DNA of 51,453 nt, taken from positions 1-51,453 of the forward strand of contig NZ_JANINT010000019.1 of NCBI RefSeq assembly GCF_024509035.1. The letters run 5' to 3'. The stretch is from Nocardioides sp. (lineage in GTDB: Bacteria; Actinomycetota; Actinomycetes; Propionibacteriales; Nocardioidaceae). The notes below the pieces were generated by a model. That model worked only from the letters and a program-made list of their open reading frames with translations, was not told the DNA's origin and searched no databases. Each line of letters starts with the position of its first letter. The stretch's first letter is position 1. Below, in pieces: positions 28,027 through 36,747 of the stretch. The translations under genes were made by a program, and so were the position numbers.

Positions 28027-28296
28027 ATGGTGCTGTTCCGTCGGCTTCTCGGCGACGTGCTCCGCGACCTGCGCATGCAGCGCGGCATGACGCTGCGCGA
28101 GGTCTCCGCCGAGGCCCGGGTCAGCCTGGGCTACATCTCCGAGATCGAGCGCGGCCAGAAGGAAGCCTCCTCCGAGCTGCTCGCCTCGCTGTGCTCGGCA
28201 CTCGACGTGCCGCTCTCGGACGTGCTGCGCGAGGTCTCCGACGCGGTCGCCCTCGAAGAGGCCGCCGCGGCGCTCGCGGTCGTGCCCGCCGCCTGA
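28027..28296 (+). CDS. clgR: ClgR-like Xre-family transcriptional regulator
   Basis: 89 aa helix-turn-helix protein. [57 protein letters not shown] is the full HTH_3 domain and closely follows actinobacterial ClgR, which activates clp protease and other stress genes. Position directly after cinA supports this. The ATG follows AGGAGG five bases upstream; TAGCGT at 27978-27983 overlaps the cinA stop and could be its own -10, with a leader of about 37 bases. The C-terminus is Ala/Glu rich and short; some ClgR proteins are longer. It is convergent with the nei2 gene. Confidence 0.85.
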   Translation: MVLFRRLLGDVLRDLRMQRGMTLREVSAEARVSLGYISEIERGQKEASSELLASLCSALDVPLSDVLREVSDAVALEEAAAALAVVPAA

Positions 28297-28303
28297 GCCC
28301 GTC

Positions 28304-29110
28304 TCAGTCGGCCGGCGTCGCCCGCCGGGGCTGGCAGGACGGGCACCAGTACGCGATGCGCTCCCGGCCCGGCTCGCCGAGCTGGTCGTGGACGATCGTC
28401 GTCCGGCACCGCAGGCAGCGCTCGCCCGAGCGTCCGTAGACCCACAGGCTCCGGCCCCGGCGCTTGTCGCCGGTGGTGCAGATCTGGGGCAGGTGCCGGT
28501 TCTGGTCGAGCATCGAGCGCGCCAGCCGGACCATGCGCAGCGGGTCGGCGACCACGGCCACCGGGTCCCGCGGGTCGTAGCCGGTGAGGAAGCACAGCTC
28601 GGTGCGGTAGATCGTGCCGATGCCGGCCAGGTTGCGCTGGTCGAGCAGCGCTTCGCCCAGGGGCCGGCTCGGGTCGGCGGTGAGCCGGCGGACCGCCTCC
28701 TGGTCGTCCCAGTCGGGCCCCAGCAGGTCGGGACCGAGGTGTCCGACGAGATCGTCCTCCCGCTCGCGGGGCACCAGGTCGACGACGCCGAGCTGGAACC
28801 CGACGGCGCTGCGGGTGCCGACGTCGAGCACCACGCGCGCGAGGTGGGCGGGCTTGCTCCACCGTTCGCCGGGCCGGTAGACGCGCCAAGAGCCCTCCAT
28901 CTTGAGGTGGGTGTGCAGCGTCCAGTCCTGGTCGTGACGGATGCGGGTGAGCAGGTGCTTGCCGCGCGAGACGGTCTCGAGGACCGTGCCGCCGGAGAGG
29001 TCCGCCGTGGCGTGCTGGGGCACCCGCAGGTCGGTGCGCACCAGTCGATGTCCGTCGAGGGCCCGGCGCAACCGCTCGGCGGTGCGCCAGACGGCGTCTC
29101 CCTCAGGCAC
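28304..29110 (-). CDS. nei2: Fpg/Nei-family DNA glycosylase (Nei2-type)
   Basis: 268 aa bifunctional DNA glycosylase/AP lyase for oxidised bases. It starts MPEGDAVWRTAERLRRAL, with the catalytic Pro2 and Glu3 once Met is removed. The middle holds the helix-two-turn-helix (LLDQRNLAGIGTIYRTELCF) and the end a zinc finger with four cysteines (CLRC ... CPSC). The PEGD start with Val-Trp marks the Nei2 branch, not Fpg/MutM (PELPEV). The GTG at 29110 overlaps the lhr stop by eight bases, so it is translationally coupled and expressed from the lhr promoter, which has a DNA-damage motif. Confidence 0.93.
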   Translation of the reverse strand: MPEGDAVWRTAERLRRALDGHRLVRTDLRVPQHATADLSGGTVLETVSRGKHLLTRIRHDQDWTLHTHLKMEGSWRVYRPGERWSKPAHLARVVLDVGTRSAVGFQLGVVDLVPREREDDLVGHLGPDLLGPDWDDQEAVRRLTADPSRPLGEALLDQRNLAGIGTIYRTELCFLTGYDPRDPVAVVADPLRMVRLARSMLDQNRHLPQICTTGDKRRGRSLWVYGRSGERCLRCRTTIVHDQLGEPGRERIAYWCPSCQPRRATPAD

Positions 29111-32100
29111 CGGCGACCGTCCGCAGCCGCAGGCCCTTGGGAGTCGCGACGAACCCGGCCGCCTGCAGGGCCTCGCGCAGCGGCGTCGAGCCGGATCCGA
29201 GCAGCTGCTCGCCGTCGGCGCGCTCGACGGTCATCCGGCCCAGCGAGCCGCGGCGGGCGGCCTCGGCCAGCGAGGCGGCGGCGGGCGCGAGGAGCTCGGC
29301 GTCGTCGGACCACGTCAGCAGCGTGCGGCCACCGCGCTCGACGTACATCGTGAGGACGCCGTCGACGAGCACCACGATCGCGCCCGCCTTGCGGCCGGGG
29401 CGGTGACCGCCCTCGCTGTCCGGCCACGGGAGCGCTGCGCCGTAGGGGTTGGCGGGGTCGGTGGCGGCCAGTGCCACTGCGGTGGGCTTGGCGTCGGGCG
29501 GCACCTCGGAGAACGTGCGGAGCCGGTCGACAGCGCCGGCCGTGCCGAACTGCGCCGCACCCAGCCCGGCCACGAAGTAGCCGCGCCGGCAGCGTCCGGA
29601 GTCCTCGAAGGCGGAGAGCACCTTGTAGACGGCGGCGAACCCGCCCGGCACCCGCTCGCTGACGACGGCTCCGCGCGTGACGACGCCGTGGCGCTCGAGC
29701 ATGCGCTCAGCCGTGGCGTGCGCGCGTCGGGTGGCGTCGGTGTCGATCGTGGGCAGCAGCGCCCACCGGCCGGCGGTCTCGGGCGGGCCTGTGCGCAGCG
29801 GTCGGCCGACGCGTGGTGGCGGCCGCCGGGTGCGGTGGGCGGGGGTGCCGGAGCGGGTGAGCGCGCGCAGCGGCGTCAGCGTGTCGTTGCTGATGCGGCC
29901 GGCCCAGACGAGGTCCCACAGCGCCGTGGACAGCGCGCTGTCGTTGGTCGATCGCACGGCGTCGGAGAGCTGGCGGAAGAACCAGGCACCACCAGGGGCG
30001 AGGGCGTCGAGGACCGCCTGGTGCAGCTCGGAGTGCTCGAACGGCTGGGGCTCGGGGAGCGTGAGGTGCGCCTGGTCGGCGAGGTGGAGCGACACCCAGC
30101 CGTCGGAGCCGGGCAGCGCCGCGTGGCCGGCCCACACGACCTCGCCGGAGGCGGTGAGCTCATCGAGGTAGGACGGCTCGTAGCCGCGCACCCGGGAGGC
30201 GAGCACGAGCGGCTCGAGCGCGGAGGCGGGCACGGCGCACCCTGCGAGCTGGTCGATGGTCGTGAGGACGCCGTCGACGCCACGACGCCCCCGACCGGTG
30301 GAGCCCGTGGCGACCTGCTGCCACGCGCCGAGGAACCGACCGAGTGCCTCCGGCTCGACCGGCTCGATCTCCTGGCGCAGCCGCGCCAGCGAGCGACGCC
30401 GCAGCCGGCGCAGCACCTCGGCGTCGCACCACTCGGCGCCCGCGCCCGAGGGGCGGAACTCGCCGTCGAGGACGCGACCCTGGGCGGCCAGCCGCTGCAG
30501 GGTCTGGCGCACCACGGCCGCGCCCAGGCCGAGCCGCGCGGCGACCTCGTCGGCGGTGAAGGGGCCGTGGGTGCGGGCGTGGCGGGAGACCAGGTCGGCC
30601 AGGGGGTCGGCCACCGGCTCGGCGAAGACATCGGCGACCCCCGGCGGCACCGGGACACCGAGCCCGTCGCGCAGCCGGCCGACGTCCTCGACCGCGGCCC
30701 ACCGCTCCTCGCCGGCCATCCGGACCTGCACCAACCGGCGGCTCTCGGCGAGCGCATCGAGCCAGGCGGGTACGTCGGCGTCAGGCACGCTGCGGGCCGA
30801 CACCTCGTCGGTGCTGAGCGGTCCGATCAGCCGGACCAGGTCGACCACGCCCTCGGGGTCGCGGGCGCGCCGGTCGGGAGCGAGCCGTTGGAGCTCGGCC
30901 TCGACCTCGGCGAGCACCTCGGGGTCGAGCAGCTCGCGCAGCTCGGCCCGCCCGAGCAGCTCGGCGAGCAGACCCTGGTCGAGCGCGAGGGCCGCGGCTC
31001 GGCGCTCCGCGATGGGGGAGTCGCCCTCGTACATGAACTGGGCGACGTAGCCGAACAGCAGGCTGCGGGCGAACGGCGAGGGCGACTGGGTCGAGACGTC
31101 GACGACCTGGATCTCACGTCGGTCGACCCCACGCATCAGGGCGAGCAGCGAGGGTAGGTCGTAGACGTCCTGGAGGCACTCGCGCACCGCCTCCAGCACG
31201 ATCGGGAACGAGGGGTACTTGGCGGCGACCTCGAGCAGGGCGGCCGAGCGCTGCCGCTGCTGCCACAGCGGCGAGCGCCGGCCCGGGTCGCGACGGGGGA
31301 GCAACAGCGCCCGAGCGGCACACTCGCGGAACCGGGAGGCGAAGAGCGCGGAGCCGCCGACCTCGGTGGTGACGATGCCCTCGATCTCGTCGGCGTCGAA
31401 CACGATGACCTCACCGCTGGGCGGCTCGGCCTCGGTGTCGGGGATGCGGATGACGATGCCGTCGTCGGAGGCGACGGCCTGGCCGTCGACGCCGTAGCGC
31501 TCGCGCAACCGGGCGTTGATCGCCAGCGCCCACGGCGCGTGCACGGGTGTGCCGTAGGGGGAGTGGACCACCAGGCGCCAGTCGCCGAGCTCGTCGCGGA
31601 AGCGCTCGACGAGCAGCGTGCGGTCGCTCGGCAGCACGTTGGTGGCCTCGAGCTGCTCGTGGAGGTAGGTGAGCAGGTTGCCGGCGGCGTACTCGTCGAG
31701 TCCGTCGCGTACGGCGCGAGCGGTGGCCTGCTCGCGCGGCAGCGCCACCAGCTCGCGGGTGAAGGCGCCGATCGCCGCGCCCAGCTCGGCCGGGCGGCCG
31801 AGCGCGTCACCCTTCCAGAACGGCAGCCGGCCGGGGATGCCAGGCGCCGGGGTCACCAGCACCCGGTCGTGGGTGATGTCCTCGATGCGCCAGCTGGTCG
31901 CTCCGAGCGCGAAGATGTCGCCCACACGCGACTCGTAGACCATCTCCTCGTCGAGCTCGCCGACCCGGCGACCGGGGCCGGTGCCGCCGACGAGGAAGAC
32001 GCCGAACAGGCCGCGGTCGGGGATGGTGCCGCCGCTGGTGACGGCCAGCCGCTGGGCGCCGGGCCGGCCGGTGAGCATGCCGGTGACGCGGTCCCAGACG

Positions 32101-33614
32101 ATGCGCGGGCGCAGCTCGGCGAACTCGTCGGAGGGGTACCGCCCGGCGAGCAGGTCGAGGGTCGCGTCGAAGGCGCTGCGCGGCAGCTGGGTGAAGGGGG
32201 CGCTGCGTCGGACGAGGTCGAAGAGCTCGTCGACTCCCCAGGCGTCCACGGCCGTCGCGGCCACGACCTGCTGGGCGAGGACGTCGAGCGGGTTGGCGGG
32301 GACCCGCATCGACTCGATCGCGCCGGTGCGCATCCGCTCGACGGCGACTGCGGTCTGGGCGAGGTCGCCGCGGTGCTTGGGGAACAGCACTCCACGGGAG
32401 ACCTCGCCGACCTGGTGGCCGGCGCGGCCGACCCGCTGCAGCGCGCTGGCCACGCTGGGCGGGCTCTCGATCTGGACGACCAGGTCGACAGCGCCCATGT
32501 CGATGCCGAGCTCGAGGCTGCTGGTCGCGACCACGCAGGGCAACCGGCCGCGCTTGAGGTCGTCCTCGATCAGCGCGCGCTGCTCCTTGGACACCGAGCC
32601 GTGGTGGGCCTTCGCGATCACGGTCTCGGCGCCCTCGGTCTGCCCCGACTGCGCCATCACCTGGGCGGGGCTCGATCCGCCCTCGGCCAGCTCGCCACCG
32701 GCCCGCTCCGTGGCGATCTCGTTGAGCCGGGCTGTGAGCCGCTCGGCCAGCCGGCGGGAGTTGGCGAAGACGATCGTGGAGCGGTGCTGCTCGACGAGGT
32801 CGACGACCCGCTCCTCGACGTGCGGCCAGATCGACTGGGCGCGCTGGGGATCCTCGTCGTCCTCGTCGTACTCGCCCGGAGCCGTCATGTCCTCGACCGG
32901 GACGACGACGCGGAGGTCCCACTGCTTCTCGCTCGGGGGCGCCACGATCTCGACGGGGGCGGTGCCTCCCAGGAACCGCGCGACCTCCTCGAGCGGTCGC
33001 ACGGTCGCGCTCAGCCCGATGCGCTGGGCGGGCCGCTCCAGCAGCGCGTCGAGGCGCTCGAGGCTGACGGCGAGGTGGGCGCCGCGCTTGCCGCCGGCGA
33101 CCGCGTGGACCTCGTCGACGATGACGGTCTCGACGCCGCGCAGGGACTCGCGGGCCTGGCTGGTGAGCATGAGGAACAGCGACTCGGGCGTGGTGATCAA
33201 GATGTCCGGTGGCGCCGTCGTGAGCTTGCGCCGGTCGGCCGCGGCCGTGTCGCCGGAGCGCACGCCGACCCGCACGTCCGGCACCGGGGTGCCGAGCCGG
33301 TCGGCGGTGTGGCGGATGCCGGTCAGGGGCGCGCGGAGGTTGCGCTCGACGTCGACGCCGAGAGCCTTGAGCGGGGAGATGTAGAGGACGCGGCAGCGGT
33401 GGCGCTTGTCCTCAGGCGGCGGGGTGGTCAGCAGCCGGTCGAGGCTCCACAGGAACGCGCTGAGCGTCTTGCCGGACCCGGTCGGGGCGACCACGAGCGC
33501 GTGCCGCCCGGCGCCGATCGCCTCCCACGCGCCCTCCTGGGCAGGCGTGGGCGTCGCGAACGCCGCACCGAACCAGGTGCGGGTGGGCTCGCTGAAGCGG
33601 TCGAGGGCTGGCAC
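29103..33614 (-). CDS. lhr: Lhr-type ATP-dependent DNA helicase
   Basis: Very long (1503 aa) superfamily-2 helicase that moves 3'-5' on single-stranded DNA and unwinds RNA-DNA hybrids in its mycobacterial relative. Walker A PTGSGKT lies at residues 44-50, DEVH at 167-170, then SATVRPLEEVARFLGG, the RecA2 motifs (VATSSLELGIDMGAVDLVVQ, QRVGRAGHQ), a winged helix and the large Lhr C-terminal domain. The GTG at 33614 is chosen since a PafBC-like promoter places AAAGAT six bases before it; a GTG at 33632 would lie upstream of that -10. nei2 is coupled at the 3' end, forming a repair operon. Confidence 0.95.
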   Translation of the reverse strand: MPALDRFSEPTRTWFGAAFATPTPAQEGAWEAIGAGRHALVVAPTGSGKTLSAFLWSLDRLLTTPPPEDKRHRCRVLYISPLKALGVDVERNLRAPLTGIRHTADRLGTPVPDVRVGVRSGDTAAADRRKLTTAPPDILITTPESLFLMLTSQARESLRGVETVIVDEVHAVAGGKRGAHLAVSLERLDALLERPAQRIGLSATVRPLEEVARFLGGTAPVEIVAPPSEKQWDLRVVVPVEDMTAPGEYDEDDEDPQRAQSIWPHVEERVVDLVEQHRSTIVFANSRRLAERLTARLNEIATERAGGELAEGGSSPAQVMAQSGQTEGAETVIAKAHHGSVSKEQRALIEDDLKRGRLPCVVATSSLELGIDMGAVDLVVQIESPPSVASALQRVGRAGHQVGEVSRGVLFPKHRGDLAQTAVAVERMRTGAIESMRVPANPLDVLAQQVVAATAVDAWGVDELFDLVRRSAPFTQLPRSAFDATLDLLAGRYPSDEFAELRPRIVWDRVTGMLTGRPGAQRLAVTSGGTIPDRGLFGVFLVGGTGPGRRVGELDEEMVYESRVGDIFALGATSWRIEDITHDRVLVTPAPGIPGRLPFWKGDALGRPAELGAAIGAFTRELVALPREQATARAVRDGLDEYAAGNLLTYLHEQLEATNVLPSDRTLLVERFRDELGDWRLVVHSPYGTPVHAPWALAINARLRERYGVDGQAVASDDGIVIRIPDTEAEPPSGEVIVFDADEIEGIVTTEVGGSALFASRFRECAARALLLPRRDPGRRSPLWQQRQRSAALLEVAAKYPSFPIVLEAVRECLQDVYDLPSLLALMRGVDRREIQVVDVSTQSPSPFARSLLFGYVAQFMYEGDSPIAERRAAALALDQGLLAELLGRAELRELLDPEVLAEVEAELQRLAPDRRARDPEGVVDLVRLIGPLSTDEVSARSVPDADVPAWLDALAESRRLVQVRMAGEERWAAVEDVGRLRDGLGVPVPPGVADVFAEPVADPLADLVSRHARTHGPFTADEVAARLGLGAAVVRQTLQRLAAQGRVLDGEFRPSGAGAEWCDAEVLRRLRRRSLARLRQEIEPVEPEALGRFLGAWQQVATGSTGRGRRGVDGVLTTIDQLAGCAVPASALEPLVLASRVRGYEPSYLDELTASGEVVWAGHAALPGSDGWVSLHLADQAHLTLPEPQPFEHSELHQAVLDALAPGGAWFFRQLSDAVRSTNDSALSTALWDLVWAGRISNDTLTPLRALTRSGTPAHRTRRPPPRVGRPLRTGPPETAGRWALLPTIDTDATRRAHATAERMLERHGVVTRGAVVSERVPGGFAAVYKVLSAFEDSGRCRRGYFVAGLGAAQFGTAGAVDRLRTFSEVPPDAKPTAVALAATDPANPYGAALPWPDSEGGHRPGRKAGAIVVLVDGVLTMYVERGGRTLLTWSDDAELLAPAAASLAEAARRGSLGRMTVERADGEQLLGSGSTPLREALQAAGFVATPKGLRLRTVAGA

Positions 33615-33620
33615 CCGACC

Positions 33621-33643
33621 ATCTTTGCTCACGGCACCGACAA
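33621..33643 (-). promoter_or_regulatory. PafBC-type (RecA-NDp) DNA-damage promoter of lhr-nei2
   Basis: On the minus strand the sequence reads TTGTCGGTG (33643-33635), eight bases, then AAAGAT (33626-33621), six bases, then the GTG at 33614. This fits the mycobacterial RecA-independent damage promoter consensus TTGTCRGTG-N8-TANNNT in all nine upstream positions; the -10 differs only in its first base. The match and spacing are read directly; regulation by PafBC is inference. Confidence 0.75.
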
Positions 33644-33659
33644 CGGGCGCGGGCCGGCG

Positions 33660-34004
33660 TCAGCGGGGCGGCAGGTGGAGCCTCGGCACCGCCGGCTCGC
33701 CGACGAGCGGCATCGGCACCGGTCGCGGGCCGTGCGGGCGCACGTGCGGGATCGGGACCGGGGGGAGCCCGCGCGGTCGGGCGTGCGGCATCGGCACGGG
33801 ACGGCTGGGGCCGGGGAGGAGCAAGGGGTGGGGAGCGGGCCGCGGGGTCGCCGGGAGTGTGGCCCGAGGTGTGACCGGCGCCGGGGTCGGGGTCGACGGC
33901 GTCGACGGCGGCGTCGGGGCGGCGGACTGGGCGCCCGCGGAGACGCCAGGGGCGAGCACGCCCACGGCGAGGACCAGCGCAGCGAGCGCAGGCAGCCTCC
34001 TCAT
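33660..34004 (-). CDS. Small secreted proline-rich protein
   Basis: 114 aa protein of unknown function. A signal peptide is clear: MRRLPALAALVLAVGVLAPGV with cut near SAGA-QS. The rest is low-complexity and rich in Pro, Arg, His and Thr, with three imperfect repeats of the type PVPMPHARPRG / PVPIPHVRPHG / PVPMPLVGEP. No enzyme motif. The ATG overlaps the stop of the upstream EamA gene (ATGA), and in addition TACGAT lies seven bases upstream, so it may be made both by coupling and from its own leaderless message. Likely an unfolded cell-wall or secreted peptide; function unknown. Confidence 0.7.
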   Translation of the reverse strand: MRRLPALAALVLAVGVLAPGVSAGAQSAAPTPPSTPSTPTPAPVTPRATLPATPRPAPHPLLLPGPSRPVPMPHARPRGLPPVPIPHVRPHGPRPVPMPLVGEPAVPRLHLPPR

Positions 34005-34909
34005 GTGACCGATCGTAGCTCCGGGGCGGCCTGCTGAGGGGCCACTCGCGCGCCGGTCGAGCCGCCCGGCCACTGGACGACGAGCACCGTCCCGAGCACG
34101 AGGGCGCCGCCGAGCGCCTGCTGGAGCGACAGGGACTCGCCGAAGACCAGAGCGGCGCTCGCGACCGTCACGACCGGCTCGACGATCGACAGCAGCGCCG
34201 CCACCGACGGACCGACCCGGGCCAGCCCGGCGAAGAACAGCAGGATCGCGCCGACGGTGCTCACCAGGGCGATCAGCGCCAGCCAGAGCCACCCCTGGGC
34301 CGCGAAGCCGAGATCGGGTACGCCGTGCACGGCCGACCACACCCCGAACGTGCCGAACGCCCCGCAGCACACGAGGGTGGCGAAGGCCAGCGGGTCGGCG
34401 CCGGCCACCCGGTCGCCGACGAGGATGTAGCAGGTGTAGACGACCGCCGAGCCCAGGGCGCACGCCGACCCGGCGAGGTCGAAGCTGCCCGATGAGGCGC
34501 CGCCGAGCACAAGCGCGACTCCGCCGAGCGCGACGACCACACCGAGCGAGCGCCGCCGGGTCGCGCGCTCGCGGCGGGTGAGCACGGCCATCACCATCAC
34601 CAGCAGCGGGTAGACGCTGAAGACCAGCGCCACCTGGGAGGCGTCGACCCGGGTCAGCGCGGCGAAGTACAGCCCCGCCTGCAGGGCGTAGCCGACCGCC
34701 CCCATCAGCAGTCCGGCGACGACCGCCTGCCGCCCGAGGCCGCGCAGCCGCCCGCGGGCCTGCGCGATGAGGAGCAGCAGCAGGCCGGCGAGTCCGAACC
34801 GGACGAGCAGGAGGGCCTCGAGGGAGACGCCGTCGTCGTACGCGAGCTTCGCGAAGACCGCCATCACGCCGAACCCGACGGCGGAGAGGAGGCACGCGAT
34901 CGATCCCAT
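34001..34909 (-). CDS. EamA-family (DMT superfamily) transporter
   Basis: 302 aa membrane protein with about ten helices in two EamA repeats. First repeat: ACLLSAVGFGVMAVFAKLAYDDGVSLEALLLVRFGLAGL, with GYALQAGLYFAALTRVDASQVALVFSVYPLLVMVMAV. Second repeat: GSAVVYTCYILVGDRV ... VGPSVAALLSIVEPVVTVASAALVFGESLS. Such proteins export metabolites or amino acids; the substrate is unknown. I prefer ATG 34909, six bases after GACACT; ATG 34945 would add 12 polar residues that do not look like part of the transporter. A LysR gene lies divergent, the classic arrangement in which the regulator controls the exporter. Confidence 0.88.
   Translation of the reverse strand: MGSIACLLSAVGFGVMAVFAKLAYDDGVSLEALLLVRFGLAGLLLLLIAQARGRLRGLGRQAVVAGLLMGAVGYALQAGLYFAALTRVDASQVALVFSVYPLLVMVMAVLTRRERATRRRSLGVVVALGGVALVLGGASSGSFDLAGSACALGSAVVYTCYILVGDRVAGADPLAFATLVCCGAFGTFGVWSAVHGVPDLGFAAQGWLWLALIALVSTVGAILLFFAGLARVGPSVAALLSIVEPVVTVASAALVFGESLSLQQALGGALVLGTVLVVQWPGGSTGARVAPQQAAPELRSVT
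34012..34017 (-). promoter_or_regulatory. -10 hexamer of the proline-rich protein gene, inside the EamA gene end
   Basis: TACGAT on the minus strand, seven bases before the ATG at 34004. It lies within the last codons of the upstream EamA gene. Confidence 0.5.
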
Positions 34910-34930
34910 GCGTCCAGTGTCCGGGCCACC

Positions 34931-34984
34931 ATTGTTCAGGTCCATCGCGAATGTCTGCGGTCAATTGTTCAGTTATCGTGAACA
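34931..34984. promoter_or_regulatory. LysR/EamA divergent control region with repeated TTGTTCA sites
   Basis: TGTTCA-N7-TGAACA (34966-34984) is a perfect inverted repeat that also contains TATCGT (34974-34979), the likely -10 of the LysR gene, six bases before its ATG. A second half-site, ATTGTTCAG at 34931-34939, repeats the sequence at 34964-34972 with a 33 bp offset, about three helix turns. This fits binding of the LysR protein to both sites, repressing its own gene and regulating the exporter. Confidence 0.6.
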
Positions 34985-34985
34985 G

Positions 34986-35900
34986 ATGATCGACCTCCGC
35001 AGGCTCCGGCTGCTCCGCGAGGTCCACGTGCGGGGCACGCTGCACGCAGCGGCCGAGGCGTTGGGGTACACGCCGAGCGCGGTCTCCCAGCAGCTCTCCG
35101 TGCTCGAGCGCGAGGCGGGGGCGCCGCTGCTCGAGCGGGTGGGGCGCAAGGTCCGGCTCACCGAGGCGGGGCAGGTGCTGGTGGTCCACGCCGACGCGCT
35201 GCTCGAAGGCGTCGACGCGGCCGCCGCCGAGGTCGCGGCCGTGAGCGCGGGTCGGCTGGCCGGGGTCGTCCGGGTCGCGGCGTTCCAGTCGGCGTTCCTG
35301 CGGATCGTGGCCCCCACGGTCGCCGCGCTGGCCGAGCAGCACCCGGCGATCCGGGTGGAGGCCACCGAGCGCGAGGTCGAGCAGGGCGTGCCCGAGCTGC
35401 GGCTGCACCGGCTCGACGTCGTCGTCGGCGACGAGTACGAGGACCAGCCCCGAGCGATCCATCCCGAGCTGCAGCGCGAGGTCGCCCTGCGCGAGCGGAT
35501 CACCATCGTCCTGCCGGCGGGTCACCCTCTGGCGGCCGCGCGGCGGATCCGGCTGGCGGACCTCGCCGACCTGCCGTGGGCCGCGTGCCAGCCCGGCACC
35601 GGCCACCACGAGATGCACCTGCGGGCCTGCCGCCAGATCGGCGGCTTCGAGCCCGACATCCGCTACACCTCCGACGACTTCCTGATCCTGCTGGAGATGG
35701 TGCGTACGACGGGCGCCGGCGCGTTGCTGCCCGACCTGGTCGTCGGGTTCGACCCGCCCGGTGTCGTCGCCCGGCCGTTCGCCTCCGGCGGCGTCGGGCG
35801 CGAGGTCTTCCTGCTCACCCGGCGTTCGCGGACGCCCACCGTGCAGGCGGTCGTCGACGGGTTGGTCGTCGCCGCGGGTGCAGCTGCGCCGGCGCGCTGA
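34986..35900 (+). CDS. LysR-family transcriptional regulator
   Basis: 304 aa. The N-terminal winged helix-turn-helix is plain (RLRLLREVHVRGTLHAAAEALGYTPSAVSQQLSVLEREAGAPLLERVGRKVRLTEAG), followed by the linker helix and a type-2 periplasmic-binding-like effector domain (RVAAFQSAFLRIVAPTVAAL ... LDVVVGDEYE ... MVRTTGAGALLPDLVVG). The ATG at 34986 lies six bases after TATCGT within an inverted repeat that is probably its own operator. It is divergent from the EamA exporter, whose expression it should control in response to an unknown ligand. Confidence 0.92.
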   Translation: MIDLRRLRLLREVHVRGTLHAAAEALGYTPSAVSQQLSVLEREAGAPLLERVGRKVRLTEAGQVLVVHADALLEGVDAAAAEVAAVSAGRLAGVVRVAAFQSAFLRIVAPTVAALAEQHPAIRVEATEREVEQGVPELRLHRLDVVVGDEYEDQPRAIHPELQREVALRERITIVLPAGHPLAAARRIRLADLADLPWAACQPGTGHHEMHLRACRQIGGFEPDIRYTSDDFLILLEMVRTTGAGALLPDLVVGFDPPGVVARPFASGGVGREVFLLTRRSRTPTVQAVVDGLVVAAGAAAPAR

Positions 35901-35977
35901 GGCGCGGCGTGTTGGCGACGCGCGCGCCGCTGTGGCCGGTAGGAACGGGAGATGCCTTCTCGGAGACGACCCGCCCG

Positions 35978-36676
35978 ATGACGACCACCGACTACGACGC
36001 GTTCGCCACGGCGTACTCGATCGAGAACGAGTCCAACCTCTTCAACGCCCACTACGAGCGCCCTGCGATGCTGGGCCTCGCTGGTGACGTCGAGGGGCGG
36101 CGGGTCCTCGACGCCGGGTGCGGCTCCGGCCCGCTGACGGCGCAGCTCCGAGCACGAGGAGCCGTCGTGAGCGGGTTCGACGCCAGCGCTGCGATGGTGG
36201 ACCTGGCGCGGCAGCGACTGGGGCAGGACGCCGACCTGCGGGTCGCGGACCTCGCCGCTCCGCTCCCGTACGCCGATGGCGAGTTCGACGACGTCCTCGC
36301 CTCCCTGGTGCTGCACTACCTCGAGGACTGGACCCGGCCGCTCGCCGAGCTGCGTCGGGTGCTGAAGCCCGGCGGCCGCCTGCTGGTGTCGGTGAACCAC
36401 CCCGGCGCGTACCCGATCGTGCACCCCGACGGCGACTACTTCGCGGTGACGGAGTACTCCGAGGACTACACGTTCGACGGCCAGGTGGTCTGGTTGACGT
36501 TCTGGCACCGACCGCTCCACGCGATGACCGACTCCTTCGCGCGCGGCGGGTTCCGGATCGTCAGCCTGAGCGAGCCGCCGCCGGCACCCGACGCCCCGGT
36601 GGAGGTGCTGCCACCGGGTCTGCGGCCCGGGCAGTCGTTCCTGTGCTTCCTGTTCTTCGTCCTCGAGGCCGTCTGA
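35978..36676 (+). CDS. Class I SAM-dependent methyltransferase
   Basis: 232 aa cytosolic methyltransferase. Motif I is RVLDAGCGSGPLTAQLRARG, followed by VSGFDASAAMVDLARQRLG, ADLAAPLPYADGEFDDVLASLVLHYLEDW and LRRVLKPGGRLLVSVNHPG; this order is the Methyltransf_11/25 fold. The C-terminal part is aromatic-rich (DGQVVWLTFWHRPLHAMTDSFARGGFRI), as in small-molecule methyltransferases. Substrate unknown. The ATG is chosen for the TTTDYDAF start; no strong ribosome site is seen. YccF follows after 71 bp. Confidence 0.9.
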   Translation: MTTTDYDAFATAYSIENESNLFNAHYERPAMLGLAGDVEGRRVLDAGCGSGPLTAQLRARGAVVSGFDASAAMVDLARQRLGQDADLRVADLAAPLPYADGEFDDVLASLVLHYLEDWTRPLAELRRVLKPGGRLLVSVNHPGAYPIVHPDGDYFAVTEYSEDYTFDGQVVWLTFWHRPLHAMTDSFARGGFRIVSLSEPPPAPDAPVEVLPPGLRPGQSFLCFLFFVLEAV

Positions 36677-36747
36677 CCTCGCACGTCGGTCGCGTCGTGG
36701 CGCGGGTCACCCCCTGGCGCCCTGACGACCCCGAGCATGATGGAGGC

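Noticed and set aside
33615..33632. GTG 33632 as lhr start
   Set aside because: It lies upstream of the -10 of the damage-type promoter, so it would not be in that transcript; the homologous sequence starts later.
35952..35977. ATG at 35952 as start of the methyltransferase gene
   Set aside because: It is not in frame with the methyltransferase motifs.
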